In this document: piece after piece, positions 23,066-31,095 of the stretch
Numbering within the stretch: the first letter of the stretch is position 1
Layout: every line of letters begins with the position of its first letter
Assembly: GCA_910577465.1 (NCBI GenBank)
Contig: CAJTMM010000004.1
Coordinates: 68,483 to 99,577, forward strand
Reading direction: 5' to 3'
Source: an uncultured Muribaculaceae bacterium
GTDB lineage: Bacteria; Bacteroidota; Bacteroidia; Bacteroidales; Muribaculaceae
DNA: 31,095 nucleotides
Position numbers and translations under genes: made by a program
The notes under the pieces: model-generated
The model's input: only the letters and a program-made list of their open reading frames with translations
Told to the model about the DNA's origin: nothing
The model's database searches: none

Positions 23066-25069
23066 ATGAAACGAATCCTCACACTCATGATTGCACTCGC
23101 GGCCATCCTTCCGGGCATGGCACAAGGTTTCACTTATATATACAAAGGAGTGGAATTCAAAGGAAAAATCAACAAGGGCGAGGCATGTATCAAGAGTTTC
23201 GACAACAAAGCCCCCGATGTGACCATACCTGCATCAGTGTCGCACAAGGGCACATCCTACCCCGTCAAATCGGTAAGCGTGTTCATGAACGGAGTCAACT
23301 ATTCCACCGTGCGCCTGACCCTGGAGGAAGGCATCGAGGATATCGACAAATTCTGTTTCAATGAATTCCGCAAACTGACATCCGTAAGTCTCCCGGCGTC
23401 TTTGCGCCATATCGGCAAAAATGCATTCCGCGACAATAGCGGAATGACCCTAAATATGCTGTCGTCCATCGACGAGACATCGCTACGCAAAGGCTACGAG
23501 CTCCACCCCGACGGCTCCGGCTCCATGATGGCATACACCCCGGCTTCAGCTGCTCCCCGACAAAAGCAACAAAAAAATGACAACAAGAAGCAAGAGGAAG
23601 TTATGATGGCGTCTTACGCAGATCAATTGGAAAAGGAAGTGGAAAAACATACCAAATTCATTAATCAGCAACTTCAGGCCATCAATGTCTCCTCCAACAA
23701 TGGACTACGCATCGAATTAGAAAAGTTGCAAAATCAGGAGACTTTAGATATCGCTCAAGCCGAACGCGATTATGAAAACGTGGAACGCAAAATTGCTGTT
23801 GCCGTTATTCATGAAAAGTACAACGAAGACCGTCAACGTCTGCTCCAACAGAATGGGCTACTCACCCAAACTGATAATTATATAGTGCCAAGTACCGATA
23901 ACAATGGAGATACAGGATTCGGCAAAGCAATGAAAGAAATGCTCGGATTAAAGAGAGGAAAGAAAAACAAGAAGGATAAGCAAAACGAAACTGACGCCCT
24001 CAAAGAAAAACTCAAGGAACAGGAGCGACTCCTCAAACAGCAGCAGGAACTCCTTGCCCAAGCCGAGAAAAACAATCAAAAGGCAGCGGCAGACAACGAT
24101 GATGATAGCGAAGGCGGCATAAGCGGAGCTGTAAAGGGTATGTTCGGATTCAGAAACAAGAAGAAAAACAAAAAGAACAAGACTGAAAACAATACCGCAG
24201 TACCTGCACCGGCACCCACTCAGCAACAACCACTGTTGGCAACTGCCACGGAAGCCGTCACCCCCGCTGCTCCGCAACTTCCTCCGGTCGATGTGGATAT
24301 TGACATCCCTGTCGTAAAAACCGACAAGAACGCCAATACCTACTGCATAATCATAGCCAATGAGAAATACGAGGATGTTCCCGAGGTGGAGTTCGCCGAA
24401 CGCGACGGCAACATATTCCGTGAATACTGCGTGAAGACTCTCGGCATACCCGAAAAACAGGTACGCTCATTCATCAATGCATCCTACACCGACATCAAGC
24501 GCGCCCTCAACTGGATTGAGACCATGGCAGACATCTCCGGAGGCAACTCCAAAGTCCTCTTCTACTACGCCGGTCACGGCATACCCAACGAAAAGGACAA
24601 GACCGCCTACCTCATCCCCACCGACGGCTTCCCCAAAGACATCACCACTTGTTTCAAACTGAGCGATCTTTACGCGCGCCTTGGCAAAATCAAGACACAG
24701 AGTGTCACCGTCCTGCTCGACGCATGTTTCAGCGGTGTCAAGCGTGGTACCGGGCAGGCACTCGTTGCCGCACGTGGCGTGGCAATCAAGCCCAAAAACG
24801 AAGTCCTGTCAGGCAACATGGTTGTATTCACCGCAGCTTCCGACGACGAGACAGCCCTGTCATACAAGGACAAACGTCATGGCATGTTCACATACTTCCT
24901 GCTCGACAAACTCAAGAAATCGCAAGGCAACGCCTCATTCGGTGAGATTTTCAACACTCTATCCACCGAAGTCAAGAAAAACTCCATGCTTGAAAACGAC
25001 AAACTCCAGACACCATCCGTCAACGTATCCACAAGCATGAAACCCCGATGGGAAAAGATGCAATTTTAA
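23066..25069 (+). CDS. Secreted caspase-family (peptidase C14) protein with coiled coil
   Basis: From the ATG at 23066 the product is 667 aa. A signal peptide (MKRILTLMIALAAILPGMAQ) is followed by a beta-rich, BspA/LRR-like segment (about 40-130; VTIPASVSHKG, LTSVSLPASLRHIG). A long Gln/Glu/Lys-rich coiled-coil region (about 165-345) follows. A C14 caspase domain (about 420-625) carries catalytic His 504 in YYAGHG and Cys 554 in LLDACFSG. Two copies of a short motif, FGKAMKEMLGLKRGKKNKK (285-303) and GAVKGMFGFRNKKKNKK (354-370), flank part of the coiled coil. Such peptidases cut after basic or acidic residues; the substrate is unknown. Secretion is unusual for a caspase; the coiled coil and DUF4384 neighbour suggest an envelope complex. 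Confidence 0.85.
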   Translation: MKRILTLMIALAAILPGMAQGFTYIYKGVEFKGKINKGEACIKSFDNKAPDVTIPASVSHKGTSYPVKSVSVFMNGVNYSTVRLTLEEGIEDIDKFCFNEFRKLTSVSLPASLRHIGKNAFRDNSGMTLNMLSSIDETSLRKGYELHPDGSGSMMAYTPASAAPRQKQQKNDNKKQEEVMMASYADQLEKEVEKHTKFINQQLQAINVSSNNGLRIELEKLQNQETLDIAQAERDYENVERKIAVAVIHEKYNEDRQRLLQQNGLLTQTDNYIVPSTDNNGDTGFGKAMKEMLGLKRGKKNKKDKQNETDALKEKLKEQERLLKQQQELLAQAEKNNQKAAADNDDDSEGGISGAVKGMFGFRNKKKNKKNKTENNTAVPAPAPTQQQPLLATATEAVTPAAPQLPPVDVDIDIPVVKTDKNANTYCIIIANEKYEDVPEVEFAERDGNIFREYCVKTLGIPEKQVRSFINASYTDIKRALNWIETMADISGGNSKVLFYYAGHGIPNEKDKTAYLIPTDGFPKDITTCFKLSDLYARLGKIKTQSVTVLLDACFSGVKRGTGQALVAARGVAIKPKNEVLSGNMVVFTAASDDETALSYKDKRHGMFTYFLLDKLKKSQGNASFGEIFNTLSTEVKKNSMLENDKLQTPSVNVSTSMKPRWEKMQF

Positions 25070-25128
25070 AACATATAAAAAAACAACACACTTTTATTCA
25101 ATCATTTATTCACTTAATTAATTTCATT

Positions 25129-25698
25129 ATGAAAAAAGTATTATTACTGTTAGTTATGGCAGTTGCCGCATTCTCCGCTTCCGCCCAAATCACTTGGAAC
25201 GCCAAAGGCGGTCTCGGTGTAGCTCACTGCTGGGGCGATTCCGAAGGTCTAAAAAGCCACTTCGTTGGTAAGATTGGTGCCGGTATCGAAAAGCCCTTTA
25301 CCTCCAACTGGTCTTTAATGCCATCACTTGAGTTAGCATGGAAAGGCTGCAAAATTGGTAATGAAGTAACCCTTGACGTTCTTTACCTCCAAATTCCCAT
25401 TATGGCAGCATACAGATTGAACCTTAACGACAGTTGGAACATGACATTGAAAGCTGGTCCATACCTGGCATTCGGCGTATATGGCAAATATAAGTTTCAG
25501 AACGGTGAGGGAAGCGTTAATGCTTTCGGTAGCGAAGGTGGTGGAAAACGTTTTGACCTTGGACTTGATCTTGGTGTGGATTTCGAATACCATCGTTATG
25601 TTTTCGGCGTGGAATATGAGCTTGGTTTTCTACCAATAGCCAAGGGTGAAAACGTACACAATGGCGCATTCTACGCCACTGTCGGTTACAAATTCTAA
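25129..25698 (+). CDS. Small outer-membrane beta-barrel protein (PorT/OMP_b-brl type)
   Basis: The 189-aa precursor has a signal peptide (MKKVLLLLVMAVAAFSASAQ). The mature protein is made of alternating strands (ITWNAKGGLGVAH, SLMPSLELAWKG, LDVLYLQIPIMAAYRLNL, MTLKAGPYLAFGVYG) and ends in FYATVGYKF with a C-terminal Phe. This is the common eight-strand outer-membrane barrel of Bacteroidetes. It lies 59 bp after the caspase gene, before a strong terminator, so it is probably the last gene of that transcript. Confidence 0.8.
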   Translation: MKKVLLLLVMAVAAFSASAQITWNAKGGLGVAHCWGDSEGLKSHFVGKIGAGIEKPFTSNWSLMPSLELAWKGCKIGNEVTLDVLYLQIPIMAAYRLNLNDSWNMTLKAGPYLAFGVYGKYKFQNGEGSVNAFGSEGGGKRFDLGLDLGVDFEYHRYVFGVEYELGFLPIAKGENVHNGAFYATVGYKF

Positions 25699-25726
25699 AT
25701 CTCATACTTTTCTTTGATTTACCATG

Positions 25727-25763
25727 CGCAGGCATGTCCGTCCGAGGATATGCCTGCGTTTTT
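25727..25763 (+). terminator. Terminator of the caspase cluster
   Basis: CGCAGGCAT and ATGCCTGCG form a perfect 9-bp stem with a 14-nt loop, followed by TTTTT. Confidence 0.93.
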
Positions 25764-25802
25764 CATACCCCATAGACATTCTTTCCATCCAATCCATAAA
25801 GT

Positions 25803-25833
25803 TTTGCATTTTGCGAAAAAAGGTGTAATTTTG
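25803..25833 (+). promoter_or_regulatory. sigma-ABfr promoter of the FadL-family gene
   Basis: -33 TTTG (25803-25806), 19 bp, -7 TAATTTTG (25826-25833). The start would be about 22 nt before the ATG at 25862. Confidence 0.85.
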
Positions 25834-25861
25834 TGGAGTTTTTTACCAATTTTATCAAGTT

Positions 25862-27190
25862 ATGAAAAGAATTTTAGCAGCCGCGACGGTTGCGTTAGCA
25901 TCTCTCCCCGTTTTGGCAGAAGGATACCAAATCAATACTCTCAGCGCTCGTCAGCTTGGTATGGGACACGCCGGTACGGCAATGAAGCTCGGAGCCGAAA
26001 GCATGTTTTTCAATCCCGCCGGGTTGGGATTCTCCGACAAGACACTCGACCTGTCCGGCTCCGTCACTGGCATAAAGGCCGTAGCCGAAGCCAAAGTCGA
26101 CGGCGTGAAATACACTACCGAAAACGACCTCAGCACACCTCTTGCCGTCAACGCCGCATTCAAGATTTACGACAATCTGCAAGCCGGCATTGCTTTCTAT
26201 ACCCCCTACGGCAGTGCCATCAACTGGACCAACAACTGGCCCGGCGCCGTACTCAGCCAGAAAGTCAACCTCACGGCTTACACCATACAGCCCACCGTAG
26301 CATGGCGCATCACCCCCAAACTCTCGGTAGGTCTGGGCATGATGCTCACCTGGGGCAAAGTGGACCTCAACAAGGCATTGGTTAGCGGCACCACGTTCGA
26401 TGCCGTGGTCGGAGCACAGGGCATACCATCCAACCTCGGACATACCCCGGCGGCTTCCATCAACCTCACCGGCACATCGCAAGTGGCACTTGGAGCCAAT
26501 ATCGGCGTGATGTACGACATCAACGACCAATGGACCGTAGGCGCCAACTTCCGCACCGAGATGACCATGAAGGTCAAAGCCGGCGAAGCCAAGGTAAGCT
26601 ATGCCAACGACATAGCCAAAGGGGTACTCGAGAAGAGTCTCGGACTCATCCACGAAGCCAACTTCAAGGCTCAGATGCCCTGCCCCTACGTGCTCGACCT
26701 CGGCGTGGCATACCGCCCCATCAAACCGCTCACACTGGCATTCGACGTGCAGTACACCGGATGGAACGCCTACAAGGAACTCAACGTACACTTCCCCGAC
26801 AATCTCTCATCATTCAATCAGGACATCCCCAAACATTACCGCAACGCATGGTGCTTCCACCTCGGTGCGCAATACGCCCTGACCCACCGGTTCGACCTCC
26901 GCGCCGGTCTCATGATCGACACCACGCCGGTCAATAAAAATTATTACAACCCCGAGACTCCTGGCATGACCAAAATCGAGCCCACCGTCGGATTCTCGTT
27001 CCGCCCCATCGAGCGTCTATCCATCGACCTCGCATTCATGTACATCGCCGGTCTCGGCGAGGACAATGCCCGGTGCGCCTACGAGGATCTGCTGATGAAA
27101 TCCCTCGGCATGCCCTACGAAAAAGAGTTCAAAGCCGACTACAATGTCCACGCTTTCGCACCCTCAATCGGCATAAGTTACTCTTTCTGA
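25862..27190 (+). CDS. FadL/OmpP1/TodX-family outer-membrane channel
   Basis: The 442-aa precursor has a signal peptide ending at LAEG. The N-terminal hatch signature follows: YQINTLSARQLGMGHAGTAM, then ESMFFNPAGLGF. A 14-strand barrel of the Toluene_X family makes up the rest, ending in FAPSIGISYSF. FadL proteins let hydrophobic molecules such as long-chain fatty acids cross the outer membrane. Bacteroidetes members are of unproven substrate. Confidence 0.9.
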   Translation: MKRILAAATVALASLPVLAEGYQINTLSARQLGMGHAGTAMKLGAESMFFNPAGLGFSDKTLDLSGSVTGIKAVAEAKVDGVKYTTENDLSTPLAVNAAFKIYDNLQAGIAFYTPYGSAINWTNNWPGAVLSQKVNLTAYTIQPTVAWRITPKLSVGLGMMLTWGKVDLNKALVSGTTFDAVVGAQGIPSNLGHTPAASINLTGTSQVALGANIGVMYDINDQWTVGANFRTEMTMKVKAGEAKVSYANDIAKGVLEKSLGLIHEANFKAQMPCPYVLDLGVAYRPIKPLTLAFDVQYTGWNAYKELNVHFPDNLSSFNQDIPKHYRNAWCFHLGAQYALTHRFDLRAGLMIDTTPVNKNYYNPETPGMTKIEPTVGFSFRPIERLSIDLAFMYIAGLGEDNARCAYEDLLMKSLGMPYEKEFKADYNVHAFAPSIGISYSF

Positions 27191-27263
27191 TACACATTTC
27201 AGAACTTTTTTCAATGTCATGGGTTATAACTAATGAATGTTAACAACTAAACTACCCAAAGAC

Positions 27264-27821
27264 ATGAAAAAAATTATTCTTTCCATCGCCGTAGTAGCTT
27301 CAGCCATGTTGGTAGCTTGTAGCGGCTCACAGAGTTCAGAAGAAAAATCAGGAGCCTGCTGCGCATCTTCGTTCGCCACTAAGATTCAGAACTGCACCAA
27401 CCCCGACAGTATCAAGATATATGTGGAGCAAGCCAAGGACTATGCCGACCAGCTCGTTAAGGAAGGTAAGGTTGAAGAGGCCAAGAAATACCTCGATCAG
27501 ATTGAACCCGTGGTCAAGGAAAAAGCTCCCGCTCTTGCCGGTGCACTATCTACCGTAGGCGACGCCCTTGACAAAATGGGCGATAAGACCGGCGACGCGG
27601 TATCCAACGCCAAGGACAGCATAGCCGGAGCCACCGAAAATGCCGTCGAACAGAGCAAGGAAGCCATCAATGACGCCAAAGATAAGGTAGCCGACAAAGC
27701 CGAGGAAATCAAGGACAAGGTTTCCGACAAGGCAAGCGAAGCTGCCGACAAAGTAAGCGACAAGGCATCGGAAATCAAGGATAAGACCGCTGATAAGATC
27801 AACGACATCCTGAAGAAATAA
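27264..27821 (+). CDS. Lipoprotein with repeated amphipathic helices
   Basis: From the ATG at 27264 the product is 185 aa. A lipoprotein signal (AMLVAC) gives Ser-rich SGSQSSEEKSG after the lipid Cys, then ACC with two more Cys. A first helical domain (about 50-90; IKIYVEQAKDYADQLVKEGKVEEAKKY in pieces) is followed by a long run of 11-residue-type repeats (KDKVADKAEEIKDKVSDKAS). These resemble LEA/YtxH-like amphipathic helices. It may be a stress or envelope-stabilising protein. The Lys/Ala/Asp repeats make homology calls unreliable. Confidence 0.7.
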   Translation: MKKIILSIAVVASAMLVACSGSQSSEEKSGACCASSFATKIQNCTNPDSIKIYVEQAKDYADQLVKEGKVEEAKKYLDQIEPVVKEKAPALAGALSTVGDALDKMGDKTGDAVSNAKDSIAGATENAVEQSKEAINDAKDKVADKAEEIKDKVSDKASEAADKVSDKASEIKDKTADKINDILKK

Positions 27822-27845
27822 CCTCCGCACACATACCCTTTACAC

Positions 27846-27876
27846 CGACCCCCGGACGCACATGCGCCGGGGGTCG
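27846..27876. terminator. GC-rich hairpin after the lipoprotein gene
   Basis: CGACCCCCGG and CCGGGGGTCG form a perfect 10-bp stem with an 11-nt loop. No T-run follows, so termination is likely but not certain. Confidence 0.7.
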
Positions 27877-27980
27877 CTTGCATCGTTAATGGGCATTCCC
27901 TCAAAAAAACACGCATCTTTGGGAACGAATATAGCTATATGATTGTTAATCATTCATAACAACTATTTATTACATCTGAG

Positions 27981-29282
27981 ATGAACACCCGTCAACACAT
28001 TTTTGGGACACTCGCCCTCGTAGCCGCATTATGCACTCCGTCAGCCCAAGCATTGCACCCCAAGGAACACCCCGACACATTCCTCGTGCCGCAGCGCGCG
28101 GTAGTCGTATCCGGCGACCACTCCAAAGCCGGCTCCCTGCTCGCCATACTTTACGACACATCCGAGCTGCACTTCACCGAACCGAGCGCGCCAAGGTTTC
28201 TGTTTCTCGACCGCGAAGGTAAGGTCGCATTCGGCATAGGCGGATACCTCAAGGGCACACTACAATACGATTTCGACGGCTCCACCGACACCGGATCCAG
28301 CTTCATAACATACGACATCCCCGTACCTAACAACGGTGAGCAACGCTCCCAGTTTTACGGCAACGCCAACCACTCCACCATCTTCCTGCAATTGGTAGGC
28401 AAAAGCTCCCGGTTCGGATACTATCAGATGTATATTCAGACCAATTTCAGTGGCAACGGCACCACCGGTTACGGTCTCAAGCTCAAGCAGGCATACCTCA
28501 AGGTTGGATACGTCACCGCAGGTCTCACCAACAGTACATTCGTCGACGGAGCCGCCGGCACACCGGTCATCGACGACCAGGGACCATCCGGAGAGATGTC
28601 GCGCAAGAACGTACTCCTGCGCTACGCACCGCGCTTCAGCGACCATCTCTCGGCGGCAATATCCATCGAAATGCCCTCCGTATCATACACCACCGACGAT
28701 GCCGTCAAGAAAATCAATCCACGCGTACCCGACATCCCGCTGTACCTCCAGTACGAATGGAACGGTGGCAAAAGCCACGTACGTCTCTCCGGACTCTTCC
28801 GCGACCTGTATTACCGCAACGTGGCATCCGGCAAAAACTGTCAGAAAATCGGATGGGCAGCCCAACTTTCAGGCATCATAGCCTTGACTCCCCGACTATC
28901 ATTGCTTTACCAAGGAGCATACGGACGCGGATACGGAGCATACGTCAACGACCTCTCCGGCTTCGGCATGGACCTCGTCTATTCAGGCACGTCCGGCAAA
29001 ATGGAAGCCCCGCGCATGGCAAACTTCGAGCTCGGAGCTCGCTACAACGTCACCCCCAGTCTCTTCTTCGCCGGCACCTACAGCCAGGCACGTACCTTCG
29101 GCATTGCCCACCTCGGAGCCGACACATACCGCTACGGACAATACATATCCCTGAGCGGATTCTACGACATATTCTCCGACCTCCGCATCGGACTCCAATA
29201 CCTCCGGGGCGACCGCGCCGACTACGACCGCCGTCACGGACACGCCAACAGTCTCATGGGCATGCTCCAATACAACTTCTAA
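27981..29282 (+). CDS. DcaP-like trimeric porin family outer-membrane protein
   Basis: The 433-aa precursor has a signal peptide (MNTRQHIFGTLALVAALCTPSAQA). The barrel follows the DcaP-type pattern: RFLFLDREGKVAFGIGGYLKGTLQYDF split over two strands, FITYDIPVP, HSTIFLQLVGKS, YQMYIQTNFSG, LKQAYLKVGYVTAGLTNSTFVD, and late strands ending in NSLMGMLQYNF. DcaP proteins are outer-membrane channels for small acidic solutes in Proteobacteria; substrate unknown here. A weak -7-like CATCTTTG lies at 27914-27921. Confidence 0.8.
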   Translation: MNTRQHIFGTLALVAALCTPSAQALHPKEHPDTFLVPQRAVVVSGDHSKAGSLLAILYDTSELHFTEPSAPRFLFLDREGKVAFGIGGYLKGTLQYDFDGSTDTGSSFITYDIPVPNNGEQRSQFYGNANHSTIFLQLVGKSSRFGYYQMYIQTNFSGNGTTGYGLKLKQAYLKVGYVTAGLTNSTFVDGAAGTPVIDDQGPSGEMSRKNVLLRYAPRFSDHLSAAISIEMPSVSYTTDDAVKKINPRVPDIPLYLQYEWNGGKSHVRLSGLFRDLYYRNVASGKNCQKIGWAAQLSGIIALTPRLSLLYQGAYGRGYGAYVNDLSGFGMDLVYSGTSGKMEAPRMANFELGARYNVTPSLFFAGTYSQARTFGIAHLGADTYRYGQYISLSGFYDIFSDLRIGLQYLRGDRADYDRRHGHANSLMGMLQYNF

Positions 29283-29403
29283 CAGTCTCTCCCACACATG
29301 CGGGTGTGCCATATTTGTTTTGCCCCGCTGTCAATACAGTGTGATACTCGCAGCGGCAGAAATGGTTGTCAATCGGATTCTTTCCGGTCGGAATTGTAAT
29401 TTC

Positions 29404-29436
29404 CATTATGGTTCATAGATACCATCTACCATAATG
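29404..29436. terminator. Perfect inverted repeat between convergent genes
   Basis: CATTATGGT and ACCATAATG are perfect 9-bp inverted copies around a 15-nt loop. They lie 20 bp past the stop of the 4Fe-4S gene. No T-run; termination or mRNA-end stabilisation is plausible. Confidence 0.55.
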
Positions 29437-29455
29437 CCCACGCTATTTTTGTAAG

Positions 29456-30136
29456 TTAAGGCTTCATTTCAGGAACTTTCAGAGGACATCCTTTGATACA
29501 ACGTCCGCACTTGATACAATCGGGATGCAGCAACCCGTTTTCATCATTCCTGCTCTCATAAGGCTTTAGCTGCATGGGGCATACTGCAGAACAGAGTTTA
29601 CATTTAGTGGTACACTTTTCCCCTACCGTTATGCGGCGGTAGTTGGCGGGAAGCCTGTCGCCTTGGGGTGTCACCCATGCCGACAGCGTTCCCATAGGGC
29701 AAAACGAGCACCATGTACGCGGCGCATAGATAAACGAAAGGACCACGCCTACAATCGTAGTAATCAATATAATGGTCCAGAACACACGTCCCATATCGCC
29801 CCAGTCGCCCCAAGCCCGGTACATCTGTATACCGAACATGGTGAAGATAAACATCACCATGAAAATACGGAATTCTTTAGTCCGCACAAATGCCGGAATC
29901 GGTTTGTGCGGTGAATACTTCGCCAATAACCGGTCATAGAGATTTCCACGGGGACAGGCATTTCCACACCACCACCGACCTTTGCGCACGGCAAATGCTA
30001 CCGGTGCTATCATACAGATAATAGCGAGAAACCCGATTACCGGATAAAAATAACCGACAACAAGATACACCAATAGTATCCAATATAGCGTGAATCCCTT
30101 CTGAGGGAGATAACGGAAAAATTGTTTATGTGCCAT
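29456..30136 (-). CDS. NapH-like 4Fe-4S polyferredoxin membrane protein
   Basis: The 226-aa protein has hydrophobic helices near 15-50, 90-107 and 118-138. The cytoplasmic NapH/NosR-type motifs are CGNACPRG (57-64) and CSFCPMG (143-149). They are followed by two 4Fe-4S ferredoxin clusters: Cys 175, 179, 182, 186 and Cys 207, 210, 213, 217, the latter reading CIKCGRCIKGCP. Such proteins pass electrons between the quinone pool and periplasmic or cytoplasmic partners. No reductase neighbour is visible, so the partner is unknown. Confidence 0.85.
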   Translation of the reverse strand: MAHKQFFRYLPQKGFTLYWILLVYLVVGYFYPVIGFLAIICMIAPVAFAVRKGRWWCGNACPRGNLYDRLLAKYSPHKPIPAFVRTKEFRIFMVMFIFTMFGIQMYRAWGDWGDMGRVFWTIILITTIVGVVLSFIYAPRTWCSFCPMGTLSAWVTPQGDRLPANYRRITVGEKCTTKCKLCSAVCPMQLKPYESRNDENGLLHPDCIKCGRCIKGCPLKVPEMKP

Positions 30137-30164
30137 ATACGTTCTGATTCATTGTTTCCGGAAT

Positions 30165-30196
30165 CAAAGTTACGCAACTATCAAAATCGACGCAAA
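30165..30196 (-). promoter_or_regulatory. sigma-ABfr promoter of the 4Fe-4S gene
   Basis: On the minus strand, -7 TAACTTTG (30165-30172) and -33 TTTG (30193-30196) are 20 bp apart, upstream of the ATG at 30136. Confidence 0.8.
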
Positions 30197-30229
30197 CTAT
30201 AAAAACGATACAACAATCGGTTTTATCAA

Positions 30230-31095
30230 TCATAATATGATTGCGAATTTTTCAAGTCTCTTATTCACCATGACCGGAGGTATAACCGCTTTGACTGCGT
30301 CGGCAAGGATATTAAGCAGCCGTTCACGCACGAAATTACGGTGCACCACGAAAGCGATCTCACGGGTCGGCTCGGGATTGGTAAGCACACGCACATTGGC
30401 TTGCTGGCATTCCCGGAGAAGCGGCACATGAAGTTCCGGAATTATGGCATAACCGCCGTTCTCGTCAACTATCTTTATCAGAGTATCCACACTGCCTGCC
30501 TCATAGACGGCTCGTCGCCCTGCCTTGTAATTACAGAAAGGGAAAATACCGCCATTGGGGCAATAGCCCTCGCGAAGTACCCATACGCTTTCCACCGGAA
30601 GACGGCAGGTCTGTAGATCATGAGCATTATAAATAGGTTCATCCGGAGACACGTACGCCATAAGACGTTCTTGATAAACAGGTATTTCCAACAGTTCACT
30701 ATTGTTAAGTGGTGTCGCCAGAAGCGCGATGTCAATTTCTCCGCGTTCAAGTTGAGATACAAGGGCTGCCACCCGAGCTTCCTCCACATGCAATTCTATG
30801 TCCGGATGATTGACAAACAGGTATTTGAGCATTTTCGGCAATAAATACGGTGCCACCGTTGATGTGATGCCGAGCGACACCTTCCCTACCGATTCTCCTT
30901 TTCGTGTAGCCACCAACTCTTTTACCTGCGCTGCATTGAACAACAATTGCTTTGCCCGGCTTATAATTTCTTCACCTACAGCAGTCGGCTTCACCGGATG
31001 GCTGCTGCGGTCAAATATGGTTATATCAAGTTCTATTTCCAATTTTTGAACAAGCGATGACAAGGTTGACTGTGTCACGCCGCATGATTCCGCAG
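30230..31095 (-). CDS. oxyR: OxyR-type LysR peroxide sensor (5' end beyond the window)
   Basis: The frame runs off the right edge. The helix-turn-helix reads AESCGVTQSTLSSLVQKLE and the frame continues upstream without a stop, so the GTG at 31078 is not the start. The LysR substrate domain contains GYC-N8-FC: two Cys separated by nine residues, the spacing of the redox Cys 199/208 pair of E. coli OxyR. The flanking REG and GSVDTLIKIVDENGGYAIIPEL fit OxyR. Under H2O2 a disulfide should form and activate antioxidant genes such as ahpC. Confidence 0.88.
   Translation of the reverse strand, partial: AESCGVTQSTLSSLVQKLEIELDITIFDRSSHPVKPTAVGEEIISRAKQLLFNAAQVKELVATRKGESVGKVSLGITSTVAPYLLPKMLKYLFVNHPDIELHVEEARVAALVSQLERGEIDIALLATPLNNSELLEIPVYQERLMAYVSPDEPIYNAHDLQTCRLPVESVWVLREGYCPNGGIFPFCNYKAGRRAVYEAGSVDTLIKIVDENGGYAIIPELHVPLLRECQQANVRVLTNPEPTREIAFVVHRNFVRERLLNILADAVKAVIPPVMVNKRLEKFAIIL

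Noticed and set aside
25895..26791. 298-aa open frame on the minus strand opposite the FadL-family gene
   Set aside because: It is the antisense shadow of a well-supported FadL gene; its translation is a Gly/Val/His-rich string with no domain, signal or context.
1..31095. tRNA or rRNA genes, CRISPR arrays
   Set aside because: No T-loop GGTTCRA motifs in a cloverleaf context, no rRNA-like sequence and no regularly spaced repeat-spacer pattern were seen by eye; the only tandem repeats are the heptamers, the TTAAAGTCC units and the Sel1-coding units.

Overview
The window comes from a Bacteroidales genome, most likely of the Muribaculaceae (S24-7) type. Genes lack classical Shine-Dalgarno sites and many sit behind Bacteroidetes sigma-ABfr promoters (-33 TTTG, 19-21 bp, -7 TAnnTTTG). 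The rpmB-rpmG-DUF4295 operon is Bacteroidetes-specific, and there are many lipoproteins and outer-membrane barrels plus a GH97 (SusB-like) enzyme. The genus cannot be settled from this sequence alone.

Layout. 1-2.0 kb: a TIR-Sel1 gene interrupted by in-frame stops lies between two copies of an ATTCCTA heptamer array, followed by repeat-rich non-coding DNA and a small membrane protein. 2.1-4.6 kb: an OprP/OprO-type porin, the peroxiredoxin AhpC and a YczE/YitT-type membrane protein. 4.66-9.34 kb (minus strand): a vitamin B12 uptake operon. It starts with a sigma-ABfr promoter, a cobalamin riboswitch and a predicted attenuator, then a DUF4465 surface lipoprotein, a BtuG-like DUF5074 beta-propeller lipoprotein and a BtuB-like TonB-dependent receptor. 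A ~195-bp MITE-like element and a strong hairpin lie between the first two genes. 9.5-14.8 kb: an AT-rich restriction-modification island (XRE controller, beta-class methyltransferase, fused nuclease-methyltransferase) flanked by decayed IS5-like and ISAs1-like transposases. 14.9-16.7 kb: a PKD/Ig-like surface lipoprotein of a type often found with B12 loci.

16.9-17.8 kb: three overlapping small genes whose middle member is a DUF3990 ADP-ribosyltransferase-like protein, a candidate toxin-antitoxin module. 17.8-18.7 kb: rpmB, rpmG and a 49-aa DUF4295 gene, with promoter and terminator. 18.9-20.9 kb: a GH97 alpha-glucosidase. 21.1-25.7 kb: a ~400-nt leader with long-range stems and mutually exclusive hairpins, then four secreted-protein genes: an LPP20-like protein, a DUF4384 protein, a caspase with coiled coil, and a small beta-barrel. 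25.8-29.3 kb: a FadL-family channel, a helical-repeat lipoprotein and a DcaP-like porin. 29.4-31.1 kb (minus): a NapH-like 4Fe-4S membrane protein and an OxyR regulator cut by the window edge.

The most noteworthy parts are the caspase cluster with its structured leader, the three-gene ADP-ribosyltransferase module, the restriction-modification island with readable controller operators, and the riboswitch-controlled B12 locus with its MITE-like insertion.
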